From UBA1181 sp045601045 (GTDB lineage Bacteria > Bacteroidota > Bacteroidia > Bacteroidales > Paludibacteraceae): DNA of 64,000 nucleotides. The translations under genes and the position numbers were made by a program. The stretch is taken from assembly GCA_045601045.1 (NCBI GenBank), contig JAZRZA010000032.1, forward strand, positions 1-64,000. The letters are read 5' to 3'. Below the pieces are notes generated by a model. The model saw nothing but the letters and a program-made list of their open reading frames with translations, did no database searches and was not told the DNA's origin. Below, in pieces: positions 1 through 8,125 of this stretch (position 1 is its first letter; each line of letters opens with the position of its first letter).

Positions 1-112
1 TGAACCGTCCGACTTCCATTGTCCTTTGTTTAGTAATACTATTATATCGTCACAAATTTATAATTTTGTAGGTGAATTTTTAACTTGAATAATGACTTTG
101 CAAATCTAAGGT

Positions 113-496
113 TTGCCTAAGTTCAAATTGGACAAGGAAAAGATAACGACCAAAGACATTTGGCTGCACATGTTTAAAGAGATGGGTAATATGGAAAGGA
201 TAGACGAATCTGTATATGATAGAGCTGACGAGGGGCTTCTCCGTTTGATTGAGAAGGCCAAGGTCTCTGCCCTCTCGGAGGAGGAGCAAAAGCTCTACGA
301 CGCCAGCATGAAGTTGCTCGAAGACGAGATCGACATGGAGGAGCATGGGTACAAGCGTGGGGTGAAGGATGGTACCGCACAAGGCGAAAGTAGAGCCCGT
401 CAACTGATCATCTCCAACCTGCGTCAAGCGGGATTTTCAGACGAAAAGATTGCGGAAATCACCCAAATTCCATTGGAAGAGATCACAAAACTTTAG
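113..496 (+). pseudogene. C-terminal remnant of Rpn-family nuclease/transposase
   Basis: The 127 residues look like the C-terminal third of the Rpn (recombination-promoting nuclease, PD-(D/E)XK transposase-like) family. It has an LPKF-type segment, a charged helical stretch and the usual tail in which a GxxxG-like region is followed by a helix ending KIAEITQIPLEEI. The N-terminal PD-(D/E)XK nuclease core is absent: an in-frame stop lies two codons before the first TTG at 113. This is therefore read as a 5'-truncated, probably inactive copy. A hairpin terminator follows at 520-563. It could be a small stand-alone ORF, but no ribosome binding site supports the TTG. Confidence 0.6.
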
Positions 497-519
497 AAGC
501 ATATTAACCCTAAAAGAAA

Positions 520-563
520 GGCGCTCGCATCGTGTGTGCAAGCGCCTTCTTTTTCCTTTTTTT
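520..563. terminator. Bidirectional intrinsic terminator
   Basis: The stem GGCGCT (520-525) pairs with AGCGCC (541-546). On the + strand it is followed by a T-rich tract (547-563), and on the - strand by TTTCTTTT. It can end both the Rpn remnant and the converging MATE gene. Confidence 0.75.
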
Positions 564-566
564 AGT

Positions 567-1871
567 TTATGATAGCGCGGGAGTCACTCGACTCCTCATA
601 CCCGTCTGCACCAAGCCACGGATAGCCAGATAGACAACAAAGGCGAGCCACAAAGCATGATTGCCCCACCATCCTTCACACGAAAAATAGATGATGAAAA
701 AGGCAATCGCGGCAAAGAGGGTCGCATAGATCATCGGCTTAATGGCAGTGGCACCCACCATGATGCCATCCCACAAGAAGGCGGATACACCCGCAATCGG
801 GATCAGCAGTACCCAACCATAATAGCCTGACGCGGCGTTTCGCACCTCCTCCTGATCGGTCAGCACCTGGATGAAGGGCTGAGCCCCTAACGCATAGAGC
901 AAGGTGAAGAGTACCACCAGACGAGCACCCCAAACAAATATAAGCTTAATTGAGTCTCGCACGCCTTCCCTATCCTTCGCCCCCACATACTTCCCCACCA
1001 AGGCCTCTCCCGCATAGGCGAAACCGTCGGTAAAATAAGAGAAGAGGTTGAAGAGTTGCATCAACAGGACATTCACCGCCAAAAGCACCTCACCTTGGTG
1101 CGCTCCCGCAAAAGTAAAGAAGGACATTACCGCATTGAGGCAAAGCGTTCGGAGGAATATCCCCCCATTCAATCGGAAGAAACCCATAAGTTCCGCACGA
1201 TGCATCGCACGCTTAAAATTCAAATGCGACCAATAGACGCTGTACCGCTTCAACCACAATGAGACGGAGCAGATCATACCCATGTATTGAGCGATGAGTG
1301 TACCATAGGCGACACCCTCCACCTTCCACCCCAACACATAGACGAAAAACAGGCTAAAAAGGATATTCAAGAGATTGATGGAGATAGCCACAATCATCGG
1401 GAAGCGGGTATTCTGCATACCGATGTACCACCCTTTCAGGCTATACATTCCTAAAATGGCTGGAGCACCCCAGATACAGATGCGGAAGTATCGCAAAGCA
1501 TTCTCCTCCACCTCAGGAGTAGTATCCATCAATCGAAAAGCCAACGTGGTGATGGGCCATTGCAACAACCAAATGAGTCCAGAAAAGAGCATAGCGAAAA
1601 AGAGAGAACGAAAGAGCGCTCCCGCCATCTCCTCGTGGTCTTGACGGCCAAAGGCCTGTGCGGTCTGGCCACTGGTACCCATTCGGAGGAATCCGAAGTT
1701 CCAATAGATCATATTGAATAGCGTAGCGCCCACGGAGACCGCACCGATATAGGCAGTCCGGCCCAAATGCCCTGTAATCAGGGTATCCACAAGCCCCAAC
1801 AAAGGGACCGTAATATTGGTCACGATGGCTGGGATCGCCAGGCGCAATACCTCTCTGTTTTTGTTATCCAT
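567..1871 (-). CDS. MATE family efflux transporter
   Basis: This 434-residue polytopic inner-membrane protein has the multidrug and toxic compound extrusion fold, with about 12 hydrophobic segments in two related halves. The N-terminus carries the family pattern (AIPAIVTNITVPLLGLVDT, then GHLG), and GTSGQTAQAFGRQD matches the conserved loop of DinF/NorM-like members. It would export cationic compounds by H+ or Na+ antiport; the substrate cannot be read from the sequence. The length is normal for the family. It has its own promoter (1891-1919) and is separated from the upstream punA operon by a terminator. Confidence 0.9.
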   Translation of the reverse strand: MDNKNREVLRLAIPAIVTNITVPLLGLVDTLITGHLGRTAYIGAVSVGATLFNMIYWNFGFLRMGTSGQTAQAFGRQDHEEMAGALFRSLFFAMLFSGLIWLLQWPITTLAFRLMDTTPEVEENALRYFRICIWGAPAILGMYSLKGWYIGMQNTRFPMIVAISINLLNILFSLFFVYVLGWKVEGVAYGTLIAQYMGMICSVSLWLKRYSVYWSHLNFKRAMHRAELMGFFRLNGGIFLRTLCLNAVMSFFTFAGAHQGEVLLAVNVLLMQLFNLFSYFTDGFAYAGEALVGKYVGAKDREGVRDSIKLIFVWGARLVVLFTLLYALGAQPFIQVLTDQEEVRNAASGYYGWVLLIPIAGVSAFLWDGIMVGATAIKPMIYATLFAAIAFFIIYFSCEGWWGNHALWLAFVVYLAIRGLVQTGMRSRVTPALS

Positions 1872-1890
1872 AACCCAACATTTGAGGAGA

Positions 1891-1919
1891 CAAAATTAGT
1901 TAGTTTATAGGATTCTCAA
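1891..1919 (-). promoter_or_regulatory. Promoter of the MATE gene
   Basis: On the - strand TTG (1917-1919), an 18-nt spacer and TAATTTTG (1891-1898) match the Bacteroidetes TTG-N19-TAnnTTTG pattern, about 20 nt before the ATG. Confidence 0.6.
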
Positions 1920-1933
1920 AATTGGAAGAATCA

Positions 1934-1972
1934 CAAAAAAAGTGTCAGCCATCCCCATCGGGACACTGACAC
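1934..1972 (-). terminator. Terminator after punA
   Basis: On the - strand GTGTCAG (from 1972) pairs with CTGACAC (ending at 1942), with an inner TCCC/GGGA stem, followed by seven T. It closes the cdsA-to-punA gene run. Confidence 0.85.
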
Positions 1973-2009
1973 CTTCATAAGCAAAAAAAGTAAGTGTTAT
2001 TATAAAGTT

Positions 2010-2831
2010 CTATTTACACTCCTTTACCATCTCTGTGAAGATGGTGGCCAATTTATCCTGGGCCAAAAGGGTATTTTGTTGCACCTCTTCGTGGGTAACA
2101 TTGCTCAAATTAGCATCCACACCCACATTAGAGATCACCGAGACGCCAAAGACAGACATTCCCGCATGGTTCGCCACAATCACCTCAGGAACCGTGGACA
2201 TACCACATGAGTCGCCACCGATGATTCTGAAATAGCGATACTCCGCCAAGGTCTCGAAGGTAGGGCCTTGTGTACCCACATAAACACCATATTTCAACGG
2301 GATATGGAATTTCTCTCCAATCGCCTCCACTTTCTTGATCAACGCCTTGTCATAAGCATTACTCATATCAGGGAAACGGGTTCCCAACTCTTCGATATTA
2401 GGGCCATGCAATGGATGTTCAGGGAACAAATTGATATGATCCTTGATGATCATGATATCTCCTGGCACATATTCAGGATTGAGTCCACCCGCCGCATTGG
2501 ATACCATCAAAGTCTTGATGCCAATCTCCTTCATCACACGGACCGGGAAGGTGATCTCCTGCATGGAATATCCTTCGTAATAGTGCAATCTTCCTTGCAT
2601 CGCCATCACAGGCACACCCGCCACATAACCGAAAATCAATTTTCCAGAGTGACCTTGCACCGTACTGGTCTTAAATCCAGGAATCTCAGAATAAGGGATG
2701 GTATCCACCGCCACAATCCGCTCGGCAAAGCTACCCAAACCTGTTCCCAACACAATCGCCACCTTAGGGCGAAGCTCTGTTCTTTTCCTCAGAAAATCGC
2801 CTGAGGCCTTTATATTCTTCAACAAATCCAT
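2010..2831 (-). CDS. punA: Purine-nucleoside phosphorylase
   Basis: Trimeric-type PNP (inosine/guanosine phosphorylase family), which cleaves purine nucleosides with phosphate to free base and ribose-1-phosphate for salvage. Visible motifs are the N-terminal IVLGTGLGSF phosphate loop, GRLHYYEGY, SNAAGGLNPEY, and GGDSCGMSTVPEVIVA with the purine-binding Glu/Asn region. The reading frame is open to a TTG at 2861 that overlaps the lpxK stop; the ATG at 2831 (MDLLKNIK) gives the usual family N-terminus and about 273 residues, so I prefer it. It is the last gene of the lipid/envelope run and is followed by a strong terminator. Confidence 0.92.
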   Translation of the reverse strand: MDLLKNIKASGDFLRKRTELRPKVAIVLGTGLGSFAERIVAVDTIPYSEIPGFKTSTVQGHSGKLIFGYVAGVPVMAMQGRLHYYEGYSMQEITFPVRVMKEIGIKTLMVSNAAGGLNPEYVPGDIMIIKDHINLFPEHPLHGPNIEELGTRFPDMSNAYDKALIKKVEAIGEKFHIPLKYGVYVGTQGPTFETLAEYRYFRIIGGDSCGMSTVPEVIVANHAGMSVFGVSVISNVGVDANLSNVTHEEVQQNTLLAQDKLATIFTEMVKECK

Positions 2832-2857
2832 ACGCTTCAATGTTAACTGTGAAACAA

Positions 2858-3943
2858 TCAATATCTTCTTTTCAACAATTTCCTCAAATGGTCATCGAAT
2901 TTAACCGCCTCATCACGAACGAACGCGATGGTTAGAGGAACATAGTATATTTTATTTTTCAAATTCTCCGGAAAATTCTCGCAAGTCATCAATCGAACCG
3001 CATCTTTCTCCGTCGTGAGAATATATTTTTGATCACCCTTCAACTCATCAAAACGTTTATTGATACGATCCATATCAGACTGTGAGTAGTGATGGTGGTC
3101 CGAGAAAGAAAGTGACTCCACCTTGCTGACGTTCTGCTTCAAATAGGTTATGAACGGGGTCGGAGAAGCAATGCCTGTAAGGGCAAGCACGGAACTTTTC
3201 GACATATCGGACAAATTCAAAGCATGATGTTTCTTCTTATGTGGGAACAAAGGTACAATCTCTCCATAACCCAACTTTGTAAACCACAAAGCCTGGTAAG
3301 GATATGGGTCGATATTCTTTCGGATGATACGCATATCCATCGGCGTGATGGAATCAGGGCACTTCGTCACAACGATCACATCCGCCCGTTTCATGGAACA
3401 TTTCGGTTCACGCATCTGGCCTACCGGCAAAAGATAGTCATCCGTAATGTTTCGATTGTAATCCACCAATAGAATATTCACACTAGGTTGGACATATCGG
3501 TGTTGGAAAGCGTCATCCAAGATGATCAAATCCGGACTATTCTTCTCCAATTTCATCAAATGACGGATACCACGTCTACGGTTCGCGTCCACCGCCACCG
3601 CCACATCCGGAAACTTACGTTTCATCTGATATGGTTCATCACCCACCGTAACTGGCGTGTCCTCCTTGGTCAAAAGGCGATAACCAGAACTCTTCCTCTT
3701 GTAACCACGACTCAATACCGCCAGCTGCTTCTCAGACTGCAATGAACGAATCAAATATTCGGTGAAAGGAGTTTTTCCTGTACCACCCACCGTAATGTTT
3801 CCCACGGATATCACAGGCGTGTCAAACTCCTCAGAAGGAAGAATGCCCTGATCAAACATCCAATTTCGCACACACACGACCATCCCATAGACCACCGATA
3901 ATGGCCATAGCAAAATCTTTACTATGATGGATTTGTTTTTCAT
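2858..3943 (-). CDS. lpxK: Tetraacyldisaccharide 4'-kinase
   Basis: LpxK phosphorylates the 4' position of the lipid A disaccharide precursor at the inner face of the inner membrane, the sixth step of the Raetz pathway. The 361 residues start with a single membrane anchor (about 8-25). A P-loop follows, SVGNITVGGTGKTPF with GGTGKT at 53-58, then the DDAFQH motif and a C-terminal TTEKDAVR region typical of the family. The length is normal. The stop overlaps the non-preferred upstream start of punA, and sppA lies 56 nt upstream in the same direction, so co-transcription is likely. Confidence 0.95.
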   Translation of the reverse strand: MKNKSIIVKILLWPLSVVYGMVVCVRNWMFDQGILPSEEFDTPVISVGNITVGGTGKTPFTEYLIRSLQSEKQLAVLSRGYKRKSSGYRLLTKEDTPVTVGDEPYQMKRKFPDVAVAVDANRRRGIRHLMKLEKNSPDLIILDDAFQHRYVQPSVNILLVDYNRNITDDYLLPVGQMREPKCSMKRADVIVVTKCPDSITPMDMRIIRKNIDPYPYQALWFTKLGYGEIVPLFPHKKKHHALNLSDMSKSSVLALTGIASPTPFITYLKQNVSKVESLSFSDHHHYSQSDMDRINKRFDELKGDQKYILTTEKDAVRLMTCENFPENLKNKIYYVPLTIAFVRDEAVKFDDHLRKLLKRRY

Positions 3944-3999
3944 TGTGTACGCATTTTAAGGTTTAAGTCAGATGGCGTACACACTCTAATTTATGTAAG

Positions 4000-5754
4000 C
4001 TATCTCAACTCAATGGTGCATGGTATTATTGCCTGGATATTATCCCAACTCCGAATTTTCTCAAATATATACTTTTCTTTTGAAAAAACATCGTTTGAAA
4101 ACAACTTTTCATACCCAATTGATGGAAAATCTTCCAATTTCTCCCAAAACTCTCTCTTTCTAGGGTATGAAATCACCTTATAATCTTTCAAATCCGCCAA
4201 ATTGGCCGCCTCTTCGACAGCGTCATCCAAAGTTCCAATACGGTCCACTAAATTCAACTTAAGCGCATCCGATCCCGACCAAACACGCCCTTGAGCATAG
4301 ACATTGACTTGGTCCACAGACATGTTTCTTCCCTCCGCGCATCGATTTAGAAATGTGCCATAAAAACGATCCACGGAGAGTTGCACAGCGTGGCGCTCCT
4401 CCTCCGTCAAGGGGCGGAACACATTCTCCAGCAAATCCGCATTCCGATTTGTCTTGACCGTTTCGTAATGAACACCCAACTTATCCGCCAATCCTTGCGC
4501 ATTAGGCACCATAGCGATGACACCAATGGAACCCGTTATAGTATTGTTATTAGATATAATCTTATTCGCATTCGAAGCGATATAATAACCTCCAGAAGCC
4601 GCATAGTCTCCGAAACTAGCCACAACCGGCTTTATACGCTTCACCTGTTCAACCACATGACAAATCTGCTCGGATCCGTAAGCGCTTCCACCCGGAGAGT
4701 TCACACGAAGGACAATCGCCTTTACGGTACTATCCTTCTGCAATTCACGCAAAACAGAGATTGTCTTGACAGAACTGATGCCGTCGGCGTTACCATTATC
4801 AATCTCGCCATTCAAATAGAGAACCGCCACTTTGGGGGCACGTTCACTCCCCAAAAGGATATCATCATCCCGATCAGCCAAATAATCACGGAAATCCACT
4901 AAAGGCAACTCATCATCGGAAGAGAGCGACAACTTACCTCGGAGGATTCCCTCAAATTCATCGCCATAAGTCAAGCCATCCACCAAATGATTACTCAAAA
5001 GATAACTAGTAGGCATAACGGCGACAAACTCATCCGCCATAGCGATGAGACGCTCCTTCTCTATACCACGGTTCGCAGAGACACCCTCCAACAGAGATTC
5101 CCAAATAGACGAAATCAAATCATCCATTTGCTCCCGATTTGCCGCGCTCATCGTATCGTTCGCGAAAGATTCGGCATAGGATTTATAGGCACCACAACGG
5201 ATGACCTGCATCTCCACCCCCATCTTATCCAAGAAACCTTTAAGGAAAAGGGAGGAACTAGAAACACCAGAGAACTCCAATGTACCCTCCGGATTGACAA
5301 AAACAGAATCCGCCACCGAAGCTACATAGTAGGCACCCTGGGTATAGAGCCCTGAATAGGCATAAACGAACTTACCGCTCTTTTTGAAATCAACAATCGC
5401 TTTTCGAATCTCCTCCGCTGTCGCATAACCGGCACCCAAGGAACTAACTTTCAATGACACACCCGCTATACGGTCATCCTCCTTCGCCAACTGAAGAGCG
5501 GATAGGATATCATTCAACTCTATATAACGATGATTTTTAGCAAAAATCGCAGGCAAAGACTCATCCTCCATCCTATCTACAATCACACCGTCCAAAGAGA
5601 GCATAAGCACCGAACGCTCCTTCACCTCGGCAGAAGATTGTCTTCCCGCAACGAGATAAACACCTACAAAAAGAAGTATAGAAAGTAGGGAGAAGGCAAA
5701 AAATGCCAACATAACGCCCAAGCAGGAGGCGAATACCTGTTTAAAGAAATTCAT
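4000..5754 (-). CDS. sppA: Signal peptide peptidase SppA, 67K type
   Basis: Membrane-bound serine protease that degrades cleaved signal peptides. The 584 residues have one N-terminal transmembrane segment (about 8-37) and two tandem ClpP-like halves, as in the E. coli long form. By comparison with that enzyme, the Lys of GAYKSYAES (about K191) and the Ser of GDYAASGGYY (about S387) are the likely Ser-Lys dyad. Its start overlaps the stop of pssA by one base (TAATG), indicating translational coupling within the phospholipid gene run. Confidence 0.95.
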   Translation of the reverse strand: MNFFKQVFASCLGVMLAFFAFSLLSILLFVGVYLVAGRQSSAEVKERSVLMLSLDGVIVDRMEDESLPAIFAKNHRYIELNDILSALQLAKEDDRIAGVSLKVSSLGAGYATAEEIRKAIVDFKKSGKFVYAYSGLYTQGAYYVASVADSVFVNPEGTLEFSGVSSSSLFLKGFLDKMGVEMQVIRCGAYKSYAESFANDTMSAANREQMDDLISSIWESLLEGVSANRGIEKERLIAMADEFVAVMPTSYLLSNHLVDGLTYGDEFEGILRGKLSLSSDDELPLVDFRDYLADRDDDILLGSERAPKVAVLYLNGEIDNGNADGISSVKTISVLRELQKDSTVKAIVLRVNSPGGSAYGSEQICHVVEQVKRIKPVVASFGDYAASGGYYIASNANKIISNNNTITGSIGVIAMVPNAQGLADKLGVHYETVKTNRNADLLENVFRPLTEEERHAVQLSVDRFYGTFLNRCAEGRNMSVDQVNVYAQGRVWSGSDALKLNLVDRIGTLDDAVEEAANLADLKDYKVISYPRKREFWEKLEDFPSIGYEKLFSNDVFSKEKYIFEKIRSWDNIQAIIPCTIELR

Positions 5755-6470
5755 TATTTTTTAGTTAATGCGGCATAAACGGACATGCCGATAAACAAGA
5801 TAACAATCATCGGGATCGCAGCCATCTGGAAAACCGCAGCCAAGATGACAGATAGAATAATCAAGATGAATTGTTTTTTGTTGTCCTGCCACTGCAAGTT
5901 CTTAAACTTCAAGGAGAACATCGGCAATTCGCAAACCAACAGATATGAGAATAGAACTATCAATACAATCAACACGACTGGATTCGTGACGATGGACTTT
6001 ACCAATTCAAGGCTGAACCAACCTGGCAATGGAGTTTGCGGATCGTTAAGTGCGGCAAGAGAGGTCATAAACAACGCATTCGCCGGCGTAGGCAATCCAA
6101 TGAAAGAACATGTTTGTCTAGTATCAACATTGAATTTCGCCAATCTGACGCCAGAGAATACTGCCAGCAAAAACGCCACAAACGGCACATAAGATTCTGG
6201 CATCAACTCAGATAGCAAGTTGAACATAATCATAGCGGGAGCCACACCAAAACTAACCACATCAGACAAAGAATCCAACTCTTTTCCAATATCCGATTTC
6301 ACACCCAATAGACGAGCAACCATGCCATCAAAGAAGTCAAATACGGAGCCTAGCAAGATAAACAAAGCGGCCCATAAGAAGTTGCCTTGAAATGCCATCA
6401 CGATAGCCACACAACCGGAGGCTAAATTCATGCATGTGATGCTATTTGGAATGTGTTTCTTTATACTCAT
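5754..6470 (-). CDS. pssA: CDP-diacylglycerol-serine O-phosphatidyltransferase
   Basis: Makes phosphatidylserine from CDP-diacylglycerol and serine in the inner membrane. The CDP-alcohol phosphatidyltransferase signature D-x2-DG-x2-AR-x8-G-x3-D-x3-D is complete (DFFDGMVARLLG followed by DIGKELDSLSD, about residues 44-70). The rest consists of hydrophobic segments, for 238 residues in all. The ATG overlaps the psd stop by four bases (ATGA). The immediate neighbours supply its substrate (cdsA) and use its product (psd). Confidence 0.96.
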   Translation of the reverse strand: MSIKKHIPNSITCMNLASGCVAIVMAFQGNFLWAALFILLGSVFDFFDGMVARLLGVKSDIGKELDSLSDVVSFGVAPAMIMFNLLSELMPESYVPFVAFLLAVFSGVRLAKFNVDTRQTCSFIGLPTPANALFMTSLAALNDPQTPLPGWFSLELVKSIVTNPVVLIVLIVLFSYLLVCELPMFSLKFKNLQWQDNKKQFILIILSVILAAVFQMAAIPMIVILFIGMSVYAALTKK

Positions 6471-7138
6471 TTTGTGTTCAATTTCGCAATAACCGTTTGG
6501 TTACCGACAACCGATTGTTTCAAATTAACCATGATTTCCGCATCCATCGGCAAAAAGATGTCTACCCTGGAACCAAACTTAATGAAACCCATCTGTTGGT
6601 TGATATGGCACTCGTCGCCCACTTTCGCGTAAGTCACAATTCTTCTCGCCAATGCGCCTGCTACCTGTCTAAACAGCACCTTAGTCTGATTGACCGTCTC
6701 GACCACCAAAGTGGAACGTTCATTCTCTGTACTGGATTTAGGCAAGTTCGCTCTCATGAAGTTTCCATCGTTGTGATTGTAATACAAAATCTTACCATTG
6801 ACTGGATACCAGTTGGCGTGGACATTGAATACGCTCATAAAAATAGAGACTTGTATGCATTGCTCTTTCAAATATTCTCCCTCCATAGTAGGTTCGATCA
6901 CCACCACAGTTCCATCAGCAGGAGCGACGACCAAACCATCACTCTCGCCCTCGAACACCCTATTAGGATTACGGAAGAAATTCAAAAAGAAAAGGAAAAC
7001 CAAAAGGCTCAAACCGCAAAAGAGTCCCACCATTCTGGGCTCAGACGCATAAAAAAGCCATCCTATTATCACATCCACCACAACAATGGCAAGCAATAAC
7101 TTTGTTAAAATTCCTTTTCCCTCTTTATGAATTCTCAT
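6467..7138 (-). CDS. psd: Phosphatidylserine decarboxylase, pyruvoyl enzyme proenzyme
   Basis: Converts phosphatidylserine to phosphatidylethanolamine. This is the short (223-residue) prokaryotic form, with two N-terminal membrane segments (about 10-30 and 37-55), RNPNR, APADG, VHANW-YPVNG and the self-cleavage site KFGS-RVD. The Ser at about 190 should become the pyruvoyl group. The KFGSRVD form replaces the LGST seen in the E. coli long form, as expected for this subfamily. It is translationally coupled to pssA by a 4-nt overlap. Confidence 0.95.
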   Translation of the reverse strand: MRIHKEGKGILTKLLLAIVVVDVIIGWLFYASEPRMVGLFCGLSLLVFLFFLNFFRNPNRVFEGESDGLVVAPADGTVVVIEPTMEGEYLKEQCIQVSIFMSVFNVHANWYPVNGKILYYNHNDGNFMRANLPKSSTENERSTLVVETVNQTKVLFRQVAGALARRIVTYAKVGDECHINQQMGFIKFGSRVDIFLPMDAEIMVNLKQSVVGNQTVIAKLNTK

Positions 7139-7211
7139 GATACTTAAATGCTATTTAGAATGCAAAAATAATATTTTTTTATAAAAACAACCTTCTTTGG
7201 TTCAATTAAGA

Positions 7212-8027
7212 CTATGCAACCAAAGAAAAAAGAACATATAAGACCGGACTTGCCAATAAAGCGCTATCAAAACGGTCTAAAAATCCGCCATGTCCAGGAA
7301 TCATATTGCCGGAATCCTTCACTTGCAAACAGCGCTTGAACATAGACTCCACCAAATCTCCCATGACTCCAAATACAAAGATACATACCGACAAGGCGAT
7401 CCAAAAGCCAACCTGCAATGTGTCAACTAGTCCAAAGTAATGGAATAGATATCCGGACGCCACAGCGAAGAGCAATCCGCCAGCAAAGCCCTCCCAAGTT
7501 TTCTTCGGAGAGATACGTTCAAACATTTTGTGTTTGCCCAAGAAACGACCCACCAAATAGGCACCCGTATCGGAAGCCCAGATAATGACAAAGAAGGCAA
7601 GCACCAAATATTTCGAATTTTCACTACCGCCCTCAACCAAGCAGAACAAAGCGAAAGGCACAGCCACGTAAAGATGGCCCAAAAGTGTCGCCGAAAGGTT
7701 AAGTATCGGATGACTCTTTTTTCTAAACAATTCAAACGCCATAATAGTGGAGACGCACAATGGATAGATGCCGAAAAGAGAAGCCTTCCGGCCTAAAAAA
7801 GCCACCATGTAAGCAATGACGAAGAGCAACAAACCTCCCACCATAGCCATCCATTTATCAACACTCACGTTCTCAATTCGATCCGTCAAATTATAGAACT
7901 CCCACAACGAAAGGCCCATCACCACAAGGAATAGGGCGCCGAACCAATATGACGATTGAAGAATCGCTCCCACCATAATCGCCACCAAAACTGCTCCCGA
8001 CAGGGCTCTAATCACTAAATTTTTCAC
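7212..8027 (-). CDS. cdsA: Phosphatidate cytidylyltransferase
   Basis: Makes CDP-diacylglycerol from CTP and phosphatidic acid, the entry to phospholipid synthesis in the inner membrane. The C-terminal signature is clear (SPKKTWEGFAGG, then GDLVESMFKR, PGHGGFLDRFDS) after several membrane helices. The frame is open to a GTG at 8063, but a GTG at 8027 (MKNLVIRAL) lies 7 nt after GGAGGAG, a strong Shine-Dalgarno sequence that is rare in this phylum, so I place the start there (271 residues). No promoter was recognised in the 62 nt before it. Confidence 0.93.
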   Translation of the reverse strand: MKNLVIRALSGAVLVAIMVGAILQSSYWFGALFLVVMGLSLWEFYNLTDRIENVSVDKWMAMVGGLLLFVIAYMVAFLGRKASLFGIYPLCVSTIMAFELFRKKSHPILNLSATLLGHLYVAVPFALFCLVEGGSENSKYLVLAFFVIIWASDTGAYLVGRFLGKHKMFERISPKKTWEGFAGGLLFAVASGYLFHYFGLVDTLQVGFWIALSVCIFVFGVMGDLVESMFKRCLQVKDSGNMIPGHGGFLDRFDSALLASPVLYVLFSLVA

Positions 8028-8125
8028 AATTTCTCTCCTCCATTTTTCAAGAACATCCGTCACACAATGTTCCCATAGTTATAATGTCATTTTAATTCCT
8101 CTATTAAAGTTACGGTACCACCCCA

